A stretch of 64,000 nucleotides of DNA, taken from contig JAIGNY010000476.1 of the NCBI GenBank assembly GCA_020152595.1, forward strand, positions 2,213,740-2,277,739, given 5' to 3'. This document shows positions 45,221 through 57,800 of this stretch, piece by piece. The DNA is from Chiridota heheva. Taxonomy: Eukaryota > Echinodermata > Holothuroidea > Apodida > Chiridotidae. The position numbers were made by a program, and so were the translations under genes. Positions within the stretch are counted from its first letter, which is position 1; each line of letters opens with the position of its first letter. A model generated the notes under the pieces. The model saw nothing but the letters and a program-made list of their open reading frames with translations, was not told the DNA's origin and did not search any database.

Positions 45221-45512
45221 TTTTGATTGATTGATTGTAACTTTATTTTCACTCTCTTGCAAATACAACAGTATACAGGTTAAGAAAATAATAATTGAGC
45301 TTTACATACATTTGTGACAATTTGCAAGGGATAGTGAGGGGGTTATCTGCTCAAGCCAGAAAGGCTTATCAAGGCAGAAACCCCCATGAAAACATTAATT
45401 AACAAATATGTTACGACACAAACTTAACATGAAAAAAAGAAAAGAAATCATATATCAATAGTCAACATTATTAAACGGGGTATCTTAATAAAAAAGTGGA
45501 CAAAAAAAAAAA

Positions 45513-46265
45513 TTAGATAGAATCATATAAGCTTAGAAAGTAATTCTTAAGATGAGACTTAAATGTTTTGACATTATTTACGTTTTTAATAACTTGCGGT
45601 ATGTCATTCCAGACTTTTACACCCGTATATCTTAAACAATGTTGGGATAGTGTAAGCCTAAATTTCGGAATACGGTAATCATTATGACCTCTGGTTTTGT
45701 AAAAGTTTTGCGAGAAAAAATGGTCAAAAGCATTGGGTAAATTGTTATTCTTATATTGATACATGGTTATAGCAAGTTGGTATTTATGGAGGTCAAATAT
45801 ATTAAGAGTTCTCAATTTAAAGAAGATCGGTGCGGTATGGGCATTAAAAGGACTGCCAGTGACAATTCGAATGGCACGTTTTTGCAAAAGAAAAAGCTTT
45901 TGTATGTGAGAAGGATAAGCACCACCCCAAGCGACATTACAATATGATATATACGGCAAAATCAAAGTATTATATAGCATCTTAAGTATATATTCAGGAA
46001 AATCTGTTCTTAATCTGTTTAATATACCAGTACCTTTTGCTAATTTATTACAGATACAATCTATATGAAGTTGCCAATTTAGATTGCAATCCACTAATAC
46101 ACCTAGAAATGTTGAGGAGGGGGAATGATTAAAATTTACATCACTAATGGAGAGTTTGAGGTAAAGGGACCAGTCACGACGAGTAGGAGTAAAGAAAACT
46201 GAAGTAGTCTTCTTTACATTAAGGGATAACTTATTTACATTAAACCAAGATGCATACTTATTCAA
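45513..46265 (-). CDS. LINE polyprotein C-terminal segment, intact frame
   Basis: An uninterrupted frame of 250 codons beginning MNKYASWFNVNKLSLNVKKT. Next is TFLGVLVDCNLNW, then LILPYISYCNVAWGG, LFLLQKRAIRIVT and IFDLHKYQLAITMYQY, ending VWNDIPQVIKNVNNVKTFKS and a short hydrophobic tail. These are the post-RT thumb and tail words of Daphne/CR1-group LINEs. It starts with TTG because the true start lies upstream in the RT frame, from which one base separates it (46262-46265). Confidence 0.85.
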   Translation of the reverse strand: MNKYASWFNVNKLSLNVKKTTSVFFTPTRRDWSLYLKLSISDVNFNHSPSSTFLGVLVDCNLNWQLHIDCICNKLAKGTGILNRLRTDFPEYILKMLYNTLILPYISYCNVAWGGAYPSHIQKLFLLQKRAIRIVTGSPFNAHTAPIFFKLRTLNIFDLHKYQLAITMYQYKNNNLPNAFDHFFSQNFYKTRGHNDYRIPKFRLTLSQHCLRYTGVKVWNDIPQVIKNVNNVKTFKSHLKNYFLSLYDSI

Positions 46266-47487
46266 ACCTGAACCGCTTTGTCAATTACTGTATGAGGAGA
46301 ACGATGGGAGTAAAAAAGAGTTGTGTCATCCGCATAAAGTGAAGGTGAAAGAACAGAGCTAATTCGATGCATATCATTTATATATATTACAAATAACAAA
46401 GGACCAAGAATTGAGCCTTGTGGCACTCCACAAGAAATAAACTTGGAATTAGATTGAGTACAAGAATAGGATACAAATTGCTGACGAAGTTTTAGATAGT
46501 TACGAAGCCAATCAAGTGGCATGCCACGAATACCGTAAGTTGATAATTTATGCGAAAGAATAGAGTGATCCAGGGTGTCAAAAGCTTTTGACAGTTCTAA
46601 AAAAAGTACAATGGGCAACTTCTTTTCTCTCAAAAGCTTGGGTGATTTTATCAATGAGATGCAACAGAGCATGAGCAAGTTGACCTGCCAGGGAGGAAAC
46701 CAAACTGGAATTTATAAATAATTTTGTGAGAAAACAGAAAACTGATGAGCCTATCAAAAACAATTCTTTCAAATATTTTGGAGAAGCATGGTAAAATCGA
46801 AATAGGTCTATAATTTGTGATTTGCTCCTTATCACCACTTTTAAAAATAGGAATAACCTTAGCTGCTTTGAGATTATCAGGCATAGAAGCTGTTGACAAT
46901 GAAAGATTAACAATATACGACAATGGTTTACAAATAATAAATGAACATTTTTTTACAACACTAGGGGAAATATCGTCAAAACCAGGAGCAGCAGATTTAA
47001 GACCATTAATTAATTCAAGCACTTCAGCATCATTTGTAGGATGAAGATAAAAAGTGGAAGGATTGGATGGGGGCAAGAACTCCTCAAACTTATGTTTATT
47101 AGACGGTGGGATTTTACCTGCTAATTTTGAACCAATTGAAATAAAATAATCATTAAAAGCATCACATATCTCCTTAGGGGCATTATATGTTTTTTCATTG
47201 AGAGTTAGTTTATTTAGGCATTTGCTTGTTTCATTCCCTCCCCTACAGTACTTATTAATTACAGACCAGGTACTTTTTATATTACCAGCACAATTAGCAA
47301 AACTATGAGCAAAATACATTTTCTTGGCAACACGTATAACTGAGGTGAGTTTATTGCGAAACACTTTATGTTCATTACGGTTCTGGGCAAAGGGGTTTCT
47401 TTTGTACCTCTTAAAAAGCTGATTCTTAGTTTGACAAGATTTGATTATACCATTCCTTATCCAACTGTTTTGTTTATTACATTTCAT
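46262..47487 (-). pseudogene. LINE reverse transcriptase domain, one internal frameshift
   Basis: 47487-46651 carries WIRNGIIKSCQTKNQLFKRY, then KSAAPGFDDISPSVVK, AKVIPIFKSGDKEQITNYRP and a GFLPGRST motif. 46678-46262 continues with LSKAFDTLDHSILSHKLS (first catalytic aspartate), GVPQGSILGPLLFVIYIND and LYADDTTLFYS (catalytic D-D). These are the canonical RT motifs in order, all intact. The shift near 46670 and the ATGA overlap with the endonuclease frame at 47484-47487 look like single-base indels rather than a true second reading frame. Confidence 0.9.
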
Positions 47488-48820
47488 AACTGAAAAACAA
47501 ACGGGAAAGAAATTATCATAGTGTGTAAGAAAAATTGAAACAAACTTATTATATGCTGTATTTGCATTAGTTGCATGATAAACCTTGGACCAATCTTCCC
47601 TGAAAAGTTCACAACAGAACTCATCAATCCGAATAGGGGTAAATTTACGTAAACGAACAATGTTTTTAATTTTTTAGGAGAAAATGGTGTTTTTAAAACA
47701 CTGAAGATTGGAAAATGATCAGATATATCAGATATCAAGACTCCATTTATGGAATGAAGTTCCGGCATATTTGTAAATATGTTGTCGATTAATGTCATTG
47801 AGGAATCGGTTACACGAGTGGGTCGATAAATTAACGGATAGAAAGAGCATGATAATAGCAAGTTGAAAAAGTCATTTGAACGTGAGTCTTGAGTTTCCTT
47901 ACTAAGGTCAACATTAAAGTCACCCATAACAAAACAAGGGCAGTTGTAACTTGATATTTTCTCAAGGTGCATGACATTTTTTCAAAGAATGAGATACTAC
48001 CAACACCATGTGGACAGTACATAATACCTACAATAGCTTTAGTTGAAAACAGATCACAATTAATTTCAATAAATAAAGACTCAAAATCACGTTCTGAGGA
48101 GAATGATAAGTCATCTAAAACAGTAAATGAAATATTGTTTTTGACATAGAGACATACACCGCCTCCAACTTTGGCAGGCCTATCAACACGTACTAAAGAA
48201 TATCCATCAAATCTAAATAAAGATGAACTATGGACATGATTGAACCATGTTTCAGAGATGCCCATGACAGTAAAGTTAAAATTTAGGGAAGCAAAATAGA
48301 CCTGAAGATCATCAAAATGAGCAGGAAGACTTCTAATATTATTATAAAATATGGAGAAATGATTATCAATAGATGGGGAGATATTAACATTAAGATCCTC
48401 ATGGTAGTCACAATTTTGTGATAAGGAAAGGAGCATTTGGTCAAAAATGGTATTGCTTCCACCATCGTCATTTATACTTGGGCTAGGGAACGACATATTT
48501 CCAAATAATTGGCTAAACATTGGAATGCAATGAATACATGAGATATTATTCCTGTCTGTTAATTGTTTGCATAGTTGGAAGTTTAGACAAGTTTCATGAT
48601 ACAAAAAAATATTTTGACATTTATTGCATCTGAAATATAAATCTGAATTTTGTTGTAAATTCTTAAGACAAAACCCGCATTGACCATTATGCATTAACAA
48701 TGACATAGCACAAGTTGTCACACAAAAGACAATAAAAGAAAAGAAACAGCAACAATGAAAGAACTCTAGAGAACGTTGATCAAAGAAAACAGTTTCATCA
48801 CGTAACTTCCTGGAGTGCAT
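47484..48820 (-). pseudogene. LINE N-terminus: PHD-like finger and AP endonuclease
   Basis: 48820-47831 begins with a hydrophobic patch (residues 20-38). Next comes a cysteine/histidine pattern C-G-F-C, C-N-K-C, H-E-T-C and C-I-H-C (about residues 48-98), spaced like a C4HC3 PHD finger. The endonuclease follows, with FSIFYNNIRSL and VMGISETWF (catalytic glutamate) and GGGVCLYVKNNISF. The frame shifts near 47950 into 47972-47484, which continues CFVMGDFNVDLSK and ISDHFPIFSV, the catalytic aspartate/asparagine and final D-H pair. All endonuclease catalytic residues are present. Such zinc fingers occur in first reading frames of some CR1-group LINEs; here it precedes the endonuclease in the same frame. 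Confidence 0.85.
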
Positions 48821-48854
48821 GTTGTAGAAGTTGAAGTTGACATAGTGAGGATGG

Positions 48855-51800
48855 TAACTTTGTTAAGCAGTACTTCCGAAAGAATGAGTATATTGAAACA
48901 AGTTTCTATGACTGCTTTTGCATGATTTAAATTACAAGTTTTGTCATATTTGCATTGTGCAGAGGGAAAAGTCTTTCAGAAATTGCAATTTTGAATGTAA
49001 ACTCTTGTTAAACAGTATCCCCGTAAAAATGAGTATAGTGAAAAAGGTTTCTGACTTTTTGCACGATTTGAATTACATTTTTTGTCAAATTTGCTTTGAG
49101 CATGGGAAAGAGTGTGGTGTTTAATTGAGGTATTTTTTAGTTAAGCTGTAGTTCCGAAAGAATAAGTAAAGTGAAACAAGTTTTGAAGACTTCCTTTTCC
49201 CCTATTTAACTTGCAATCTTTTTCCATCTCTGTTTTGTACAGACATTGGACTTTATTGATCTCTCAGCTATCGCAATTGTTAATCCTTTTTAAACAGTAT
49301 CTCCCTAAGAATGAGTATAGTGAAACAGGTTTTCAAGACTTTTTTCACAATTTAAATTGCGCTCTTTGTCAAATTTCTTTTGTGCAGAAATCAAGTGTGT
49401 AACGTTTCTGGATCTCTTAGATCCTGCGATTTCTAGTGCCAACTCTTGTTAAACTGTACTTCTGAAGGTATAACTATAGTGAAACAGGTTTGCATGTTTT
49501 TTTTTGCACGATTTAATACACAAATTTTGTTATATTTGCTTTGTGCAGGGCAAAGTGACCTGTGTGGCAATTCTTACTCTCTTATATGACGCGATTTCTA
49601 GTGTGAACTCTTGTTAAACTGTACTTTCGAAAGAATGGGTATAGTGCCACAGGTTTCCATGACTGTTTTGCTTTACATCAATTACAAGTTTTGTCATATT
49701 TGCATTGTGCATAGGGAAACGTCTGTCTTAAATATCGCAATTTTTATTGTAAACCTTTGTTAAACAGTATTTCCGTAAGAATGAGTATAGTGAAAAAGGT
49801 TTCCTGACTTTTTTGCACGACTTAAATTACAATTTTTGTCATATTTGCTTTGTGCAGGGCGAAGTGACCTGTGTGGCATTTCTCGATCTCTCAGATAACG
49901 CGATTTTTAGTGTCAACTTTTGTTAAACTGTACTTTCGAAAGAATAAGTATAGTGTAACAGACTTTTCAAGATTTTTGTTTGTTTGCACAATTTAAATTG
50001 CAATCTCTTATATCTTTGTTTTGTGCATGGGGCTTAACTTTGTTAAGCAGTACTTCCGAAAGAATGAGTATATTGAAACAAGTTTCTATGACTGCTTTTG
50101 CATGATTTAAATTACAAGTTTTGTCATATTTGCAATGTGCAGAGGGAAAAGTCTTTCAGAAATCGCAATTTTGAATGTAAACTCTTGTTAAACAGTATCT
50201 CCGTAAGAATGAGTATAGTTGAAACAGGTTTTCATTACTATTTTTCCACGATTTGGATGTCATTTTTGTGTGGCGTTTCTTGATTTCTCAGATACCGCCG
50301 TTTCTAGTGTCAACCCTTGCTAAACACTAACTCGGAAAGAATGTGTACAGTGAAAAAGGACGACTTAAATTACAATTTTTGTCAAATTTGCATGGGGAAG
50401 TGTGTGATGTTTATCGATTTCCAGAAACCGCAATTTCTAGTTAAACTGTACTTCCAAAAAAAGTAAGTATAGTAAAACAAGTTTTCATGACTTTTTTTGC
50501 ACAATTTAAAATTACATCTTTTTCATCTTTGTTTTGTGCCAGAGTCAACGATTCTATGACTAGATCTCTCAGATACTTCAAGTTTTAGTGTCAAATCTTG
50601 TTAAACAGTACTTCCAAAAGAATGAGCATAGTGAAACAAAGTTTTCATGACTATTTTTTCCACGATTCAAATTTCAAGGTTTTTTTTGGCATTTCTTGAT
50701 TACTGAGATACCGCCGTTTCTAGTGTCAACCCTTCCTAAACACTAACTCCAAAAAATGTTAGAGTGAAAAAGGACGACTTAAGTTAATATTTTCATATTT
50801 GCATGGGGAAGTGTGGGAAGTGTGTTCCGAAAAAATGAGTATATTGATTTATTGATTTTCAGAAACCGCAATTTCTAGTTAAACTTGTTTTCCGAAAAAA
50901 TGAGTATATTGAAACAAAGTTTTCAAGATACCGCCGTTTCTAGTATCAAACCTTGCTAAACAGTAACTCTGAAAGAATGTATGTATATTCAAAATCTTTC
51001 AATGACATTTTTGCACGACTTAAATTACAATTTTTGTCATATTTGTTTTGTGCAGGGCAAAGTGACCTGTGTGGCATTTCTCGATCTCTCAGATAACGCG
51101 ATTTTCAGTGTCAACTCTTGTTAAACTGTACTTTCGAAAGAATAAGTATAGTGTAACAGACTTTTCAAGATTTTTGTTTGTTTGCACAATTTAAATTGCA
51201 ATCTCTTATATCTTTGTTTTGTGCATGGGGCTTAACTTTGTTAAGCAGTACTTCCGAAAGAATGAGTATATTGAAACAAGTTTCTATGACTGCTTTTGCA
51301 TGATTTAAATTACAAGTTTTGTCATATTTGCATTGTGCAGAGGGAAAAGTCTTTCAGAAATTGCAATTTTGAATGTAAACTCTTGTTAAACAGTATCCCC
51401 GTAAAAATGAGTATAGTGAAAAAGGTTTCCTGACTTTTTTGCACGATTTGAATTACATTTTTTGTCAAATTTGCTTTGAGCATGGGAAAGAGTGTGGTGT
51501 TTAATTGAGGTATTTTTTAGTTAAGCTGTAGTTCCGAAAGAATAAGTAAAGTGAAACAAGTTTTGAAGACTTCCTTTTCCCCTATTTAACTTGCAATCTT
51601 TTTCCATCTCTGTTTTGTACAGACATTGGACTTTATTGATCTCTCAGCTATCGCAATTGTTAATCCTTTTTAAACAGTATCTCCCTAAGAATGAGTATAG
51701 TGAAACAGGTTTTCAAGACTTTTTTCACAATTTAAATTGCGCTCTTTGTCAAATTTCTTTTGTGCAGAAATCAAGTGTGTAACGTTTCTGGATCTCTTAG

Positions 51801-54800
51801 ATCCTGCGATTTCTAGTGCCAACTCTTGTTAAACTGTACTTCTGAAGGTATAACTATAGTGAAACAGGTTTGCATGTTTTTTTTTGCACGATTTAATACA
51901 CAAATTTTGTTATATTTGCTTTGTGCAGGGCAAAGTGACAAAGTGACCTGTGTGGCAATTCTTACTCTCTTATATGACGCGATTTCTAGTGTGAACTCTT
52001 GTTAAACTGTACTTTCGAAAGAATGGGTATAGTGCCACAGGTTTCCATGACTGTTTTTTTACATCAATTACAAGTTTTGTCATATTTGCATTGTGCATAG
52101 GGAAACGTCTGTCTTAAATATCGCAATTTTTATTGTAAACCTTTGTTAAACAGTATTTCCGTAAGAATGAGTATAGTGAAAAAGGTTTCTGACTTTTTGC
52201 ACGACTTAAATTACAATTTTTGTCATATTTGCTTTGTGCAGGGCGAAGTGACCTGTGTGGCATTTCTCGATCTCTCAGATAACGCGATTTTTAGTGTCAA
52301 CTTTTGTTAAACTGTACTTTCGAAAGAATAAGTATAGTGTAACAGACTTTTCAAGATTTTTGTTTGTTTGCACAATTTAAATTGCAATCTCTTATATCTT
52401 TGTTTTGTGCATGGGGCTTAACTTTGTTAAGCAGTACTTCCGAAAGAATGAGTATATTGAAACAAGTTTCTATGACTGCTTTTGCATGATTTAAATTACA
52501 AGTTTTGTCATATTTGCAATGTGCAGAGGGAAAAGTCTTTCAGAAATCGCAATTTTGAATGTAAACTCTTGTTAAACAGTATCTCCGTAAGAATGAGTAT
52601 AGTTGAAACAGGTTTTCATTACTATTTTTTCCACGATTTGGATGTCATTTTTGTGTGGCGTTTCTTGATTTCTCAGATACCGCCGTTTCTAGTGTCAACC
52701 CTTGCTAAACACTAACTCGGAAAGAATGTGTACAGTGAAAAAGGACGACTTAAATTACAATTTTTGTCAAATTTGCATGGGGAAGTGTGTGATGTTTATC
52801 GATTTCCAGAAACCGCAATTTCTAGTTAAACTGTACTTCCAAAAAAAGTAAGTATAGTAAAACAAGTTTTCATGACTTTTTTTGCACAATTTAAAATTAC
52901 ATCTTTTTCATCTTTGTTTTGTGCCAGAGTCAACGATTCTATGACTAGATCTCTCAGATACTTCAAGTTTTAGTGTCAAATCTTGTTAAACAGTACTTCC
53001 AAAAGAATGAGCATAGTGAAACAAAGTTTTCATGACTATTTTTTCCACGATTCAAATTTCAATTTTTGTGGCATTTCTTGATTACTGAGATACCGCCGTT
53101 TCTAGTGTCAACCCTTCCTAAACACTAACTCCAAAAAATGTGTAGAGTGAAAAAGGACGACTTAACCCCTTTAAACTTTTTTTTTTACAATATTTCTCAT
53201 ATTTGCATGGGGAAGTGTGTGATGCTTATTGATTTTCAGAAACCGCAATTTCTAGTTAAACTTGTAGTTCCGAAAAAATGAGTATATTGAAACAAAGTTT
53301 TCAAGATACCGCCGTTTCTAGTATCAAACCTTGCTAAACAGTAACTCTGAAAGAATGTATGTATATTCAAAATCTTTCAATGACATTTTTGCACGACTTA
53401 AATTACAATTTTTGTCATATTTGTTTTGTGCAGGGCAAAGTGACCTGTGTGGCATTTCTCGATCTCTCAGATAACGCGATTTTCAGTGTCAACTCTTGTT
53501 AAACTGTACTTTCGAAAGAATAAGTATAGTGTAACAGACTTTTCAAGATTTTTGTTTGTTTGCACAATTTAAATTGCAATCTCTTATATCTTTGTTTTGT
53601 GCATGGGGCTTAACTTTGTTAAGCAGTACTTCCGAAAGAATGAGTATATTGAAACAAGTTTCTATGACTGCTTTTGCATGATTTAAATTACAAGTTTTGT
53701 CATATTTGCATTGTGCAGAGGGAAAAGTCTTTCAGAAATTGCAATTTTGAATGTAAACTCTTGTTAAACAGTATCCCCGTAAAATGAGTATAGTGAAAAA
53801 GGTTTTCTGACTTTTTGCACGATTTGAATTACATTTTTTGTCAAATTTGCTTTGAGCATGGGAAAGAGTGTGGTGTTTAATTGTCAGGTATTTTTTAGTT
53901 AAACTGTAGTTTCGAAAGAATAAAAAGTGAAACAAGTTTTGAAAAAGACGACTTTTCCCCTATTTAACTTGCAATTTTTTCCATCTCTGTTTTGTAAGAC
54001 ATTGGACTTTATTGATTTCTCAGAAATCGCAATTGTTAATCCTTTTTAAACAGTATCTTCCAAAAGAATGAGTATAGTGAAACAGGTTTTCAAGACTTTT
54101 TTTTCACAATTTAAATTACATCTTTTTCAAATTTGTTTTGTGCAGAAATCAAGTGATTGTAACGATTTCTGGATCTCTTAGATCCTGCGATTTTAGTGTC
54201 AACTCTTGTTAAACTGTACTTCAAAAGAATAACTATAGTGAAACAAGGTTTTCATGACTTTTTTTCCACGATAATCACAAATTTTGTTATATTTTTTTGT
54301 GGCATTTCTTGATTTCTTAGATACCGCCGTTTCTAGTATCAAACCTTGCTAAATAGTAACTCCGAAAGAATGTATAGTCTAAAAGGTTTCAATTTTTAGT
54401 CTCTCAGATAACGCGATTTCCAGTGCCAACCCCTGTTAAACAATTTTTTTTGCACAAGTTTTGTCACATTTGCTTTGTGCATGGGGAAGTGTGTGGTGTG
54501 TATCGATATCTTAGATATCGCGATTTTTAGTGTCAACCCATGTTAAACAGTAAACAGTATCTCCGTAAGAAAAAGTATAGTGAAACAGATTTTCAGGACT
54601 ATTTTTCCTTGATTTAAATTTAATGGTATTTCTTAATCTCTCAGATGCCGCAATTTTTAGTGCCAATTCCTGTTAAACAGTTTTTCCAGAAGAATGAGTA
54701 AACTGAAACAGGTTTTCAAGACTTTTTTTGCCCAATTTAAATTGCAAAACTTTTTCATCTTTGTTTTGTGCAATGACTCACAGGTTTTCAAGACTTTTTT

Positions 54801-57800
54801 CACATTTTGATTTGCGCAATGACTCACAGGTTTTCAAAACTTTTTTCACAGTTTAATTTGCGCTCTTTGTCAAATTTGCTTTGTGCAAGAAGTCAAGGTG
54901 TAAACGTTTCCGATCTCTCAGATATCTCAAATTATAGTGCCAATCCTTGTTAAACAGTACTTTTGAAGGAATAGGTATAGTGAAACAGGTTTGCATGACA
55001 TTTTTGCACGATTAAAAATTCATTTATCATGGCGTTTCTTGATTACTGAGATACCGCCGTTTCTAGTGTCAACCCTTCCTAAACACTAACTCCAAAAAAT
55101 GTGTAGAGTGAAAAAGGACGACTTAAGTTACAATATTTCTCATATTTGCATGGGGAAGTGTGTGATGCTTATTGATTTTCAGAAACCGCAATTTCTAGTT
55201 AAACTTGTAGTTCCGAAAAAATGAGTATATTGAAACAAGTTTTCAAGACTTTTTTTTTTGCACAATTTAAAATTACATCTTTTTTATCTTTGTTTTGTGC
55301 CAGAGGCAATGACTCTATAACTAGATCTCTCAGATACCTCAAGTTTTATTGTCAAGTCTTGTTAAACAGTACTTACGAAAGAATAAGCATAGTGAGACAA
55401 GGTTTTCATGACTATTTTTTCCACGATTCAAATTTCAATTTTTGTGGCGTTTCTTGATCTCTCAGATACCGCCGTTTCTAGTATCAAACCTTGCTAAACA
55501 GTAACTCTGAAAGAATGTATGTATATTCAAAATCTTTCAATGACATTTTTGCACGACTTAAATTACAATTTTTGTCATATTTGTTTTGTGCAGGGCAAAG
55601 TGACCTGTGTGGCATTTCTCGATCTCTCAGATAACGCGATTTTTAGTGTCAACTCTTGTTAAACTGTACTTTCGAAAGAATAAGTATAGTGTAACAGACT
55701 TTTCAAGATTTTTGTTTGTTTGCACAATTTAAATTGCAATCTCTTATATCTTTGTTTTGTGCATGGGGCTTAACTTTGTTAAGCAGTACTTCCGAAAGAA
55801 TGAGTATATTGAAACAAGTTTCTATGACTGCTTTTGCATGATTTAAATTACAAGTTTTGTCATATTTGCATTGTGCAGAGGGAAAAGTCTTTCAGAAATT
55901 GCAATTTTGAATGTAAACTCTTGTTAAACAGTATCTCCGTAAAATGAGTATAGTGAAAAAGTGACTTTTTGCACGATTTGAAACAGATATTTTTTTCTGT
56001 AGTTCCGAAAGAATAATTGAAACAAGTTTTACTTCCTTTTTTTTTCCACAGATTGGATGTTTTAAACAGTTTTTGTGTGAAACAGGCGTTTCTTTGATTT
56101 CTCAGAAATACCGCCGTTTTTAGTGTCAACCCTTTGATTTCTAAACTTGTTAAACTACGGAATAAAAGAAGGTTTGTGTACGATTTAAGTGTTAAAAAGG
56201 ACGATTTTAAACTATTTTTTTTCCACATTCAATTACAAGTTTTACAATTTTTGTCAAATTTTTGCATGGGGAAGTAAATTGTGATGTTTATCGTTTTGTT
56301 TTCAGAAACCGCAATTTTTCTAGTTAAACTGTATCTTCAAAAAAAGTTTATAGTAAAACAAGTTTTCATGGCGTTTTTGTTTTTTGCACTAACAACAATT
56401 TTTTTAAAATTGCGCATTTTTTCATCTTTGTTTTGTGCCAGAGACAGTGACTTTATGACTAGATCTCTCAGATACCTCAAGTTTTAGTGTCAACCCTTGG
56501 TTAAACAGTACTTCCTAAAGAATGAGCATAGTGAAACAAAGTTTTCATGACTATTTTTTCCACGATTCAAATTTCAATTTTTGTGGCATTTCTTGATTAC
56601 TGAGATACCGCCGTTTCTAGTGTCAACCCTTCCTAAACACTAACTCCAAAAAATGTGTAGAGTGAAAAAGGACGACTTAAGTTACAATATTTCTCATATT
56701 TGCATGGGGAAGTGTGTGATGCTTATTGATTTTCAGAAACCGCAATTTCTAGTTAAACTTGTAGTTCCGAAAAAAAAATGAGTATATTGAAACAAAGTTT
56801 TCAAGATACAATTTTTGTGGCGTTTCTAAATACCGCCGTTTCAATCAAACCTTGCTAAACAGTAACTCTGAAAGAATGTATGTATATTCAAAATCTTTCA
56901 ATGACATTTTTGCACGACTTAAATTACAATTTTTGTCATATTTGTTTTGTGCAGGGCAAAGTGACCTGTGTGGCATTTCTCGATCTCTCAGATAACGCGA
57001 TTTTCAGTGTCAACTCTTGTTAAACTGTACTTTCGAAAGAATAAGTATAGTGTAACAGACTTTTCAAGATTTTTGTTTGTTTGCACAATTTAAATTGCAA
57101 TCTCTTATATCTTTGTTTTGTGCATGGGGCTTAACTTTGTTAAGCAGTACTTCCGAAAGAATGAGTATATTGAAACAAGTTTCTATGACTGCTTTTGCAT
57201 GATTTAAATTACAAGTTTTGTCATATTTGCATTGTGCAGAGGGAAAAGTCTTTCAGAAATTGCAATTTTGAATGTAAACTCTTGTTAAACAGTATCCCCG
57301 TAAAAATGAGTATAGTGAAAAAGGTTTCCTGACTTTTTTGCACGATTTGAATTACATTTTTTGTCAAATTTGCTTTGAGCATGGGAAAGAGTGTGGTGTT
57401 TAATTGATATTTTTTAGTTAAGCTGTAGTTCCGAAAGAATAAGTAAAGTGAAACAAGTTTTGAAGACTTCCTTTTCCCCTATTTAACTTGCAATCTTTTT
57501 CCATCTCTGTTTTGTACAGACATTGGACTTAATTGATCTCTCAGCTATCGCAATTGTTAATCCTTTTTAAACAGTATCTCCCTAAGAATGAGTATAGTGA
57601 AACAGGTTTTCAAGACTTTTTTCACAATTTAAATTGCGCTCTTTGTCAAATTTCTTTTGTGCAGAAATCAAGTGTGTAACGTTTCTGGATCTCTTAGATC
57701 CTGCGATTTCTAGTGCCAACTCTTGTTAAACTGTACTTCTGAAGGTATAACTATAGTGAAACAGGTTTGCATGTTTTTTTTGCACGATTTAATATACAAA

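Larger units (their letters stand above)
45221..48854 (-). mobile_element. CR1-superfamily LINE (Daphne/Crack-like), near full length
   Basis: Minus-strand non-LTR retrotransposon inserted in the satellite. From its 5' end it carries a PHD-like zinc finger, an AP endonuclease, a reverse transcriptase and a C-terminal segment. The 3' untranslated region ends aataaagttac then an (AATC) microsatellite (45221-45237). Length is about 3.6 kb. Four single-base frameshifts separate five long frames, but motifs are otherwise well kept, so the insertion is young or the indels are consensus errors. The satellite stops at ccttgtt on one side and restarts at taactttgtt on the other. These belong to different unit types, so I see no clean target duplication. 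The clade within CR1 is inferred from motif style. Confidence 0.88.
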
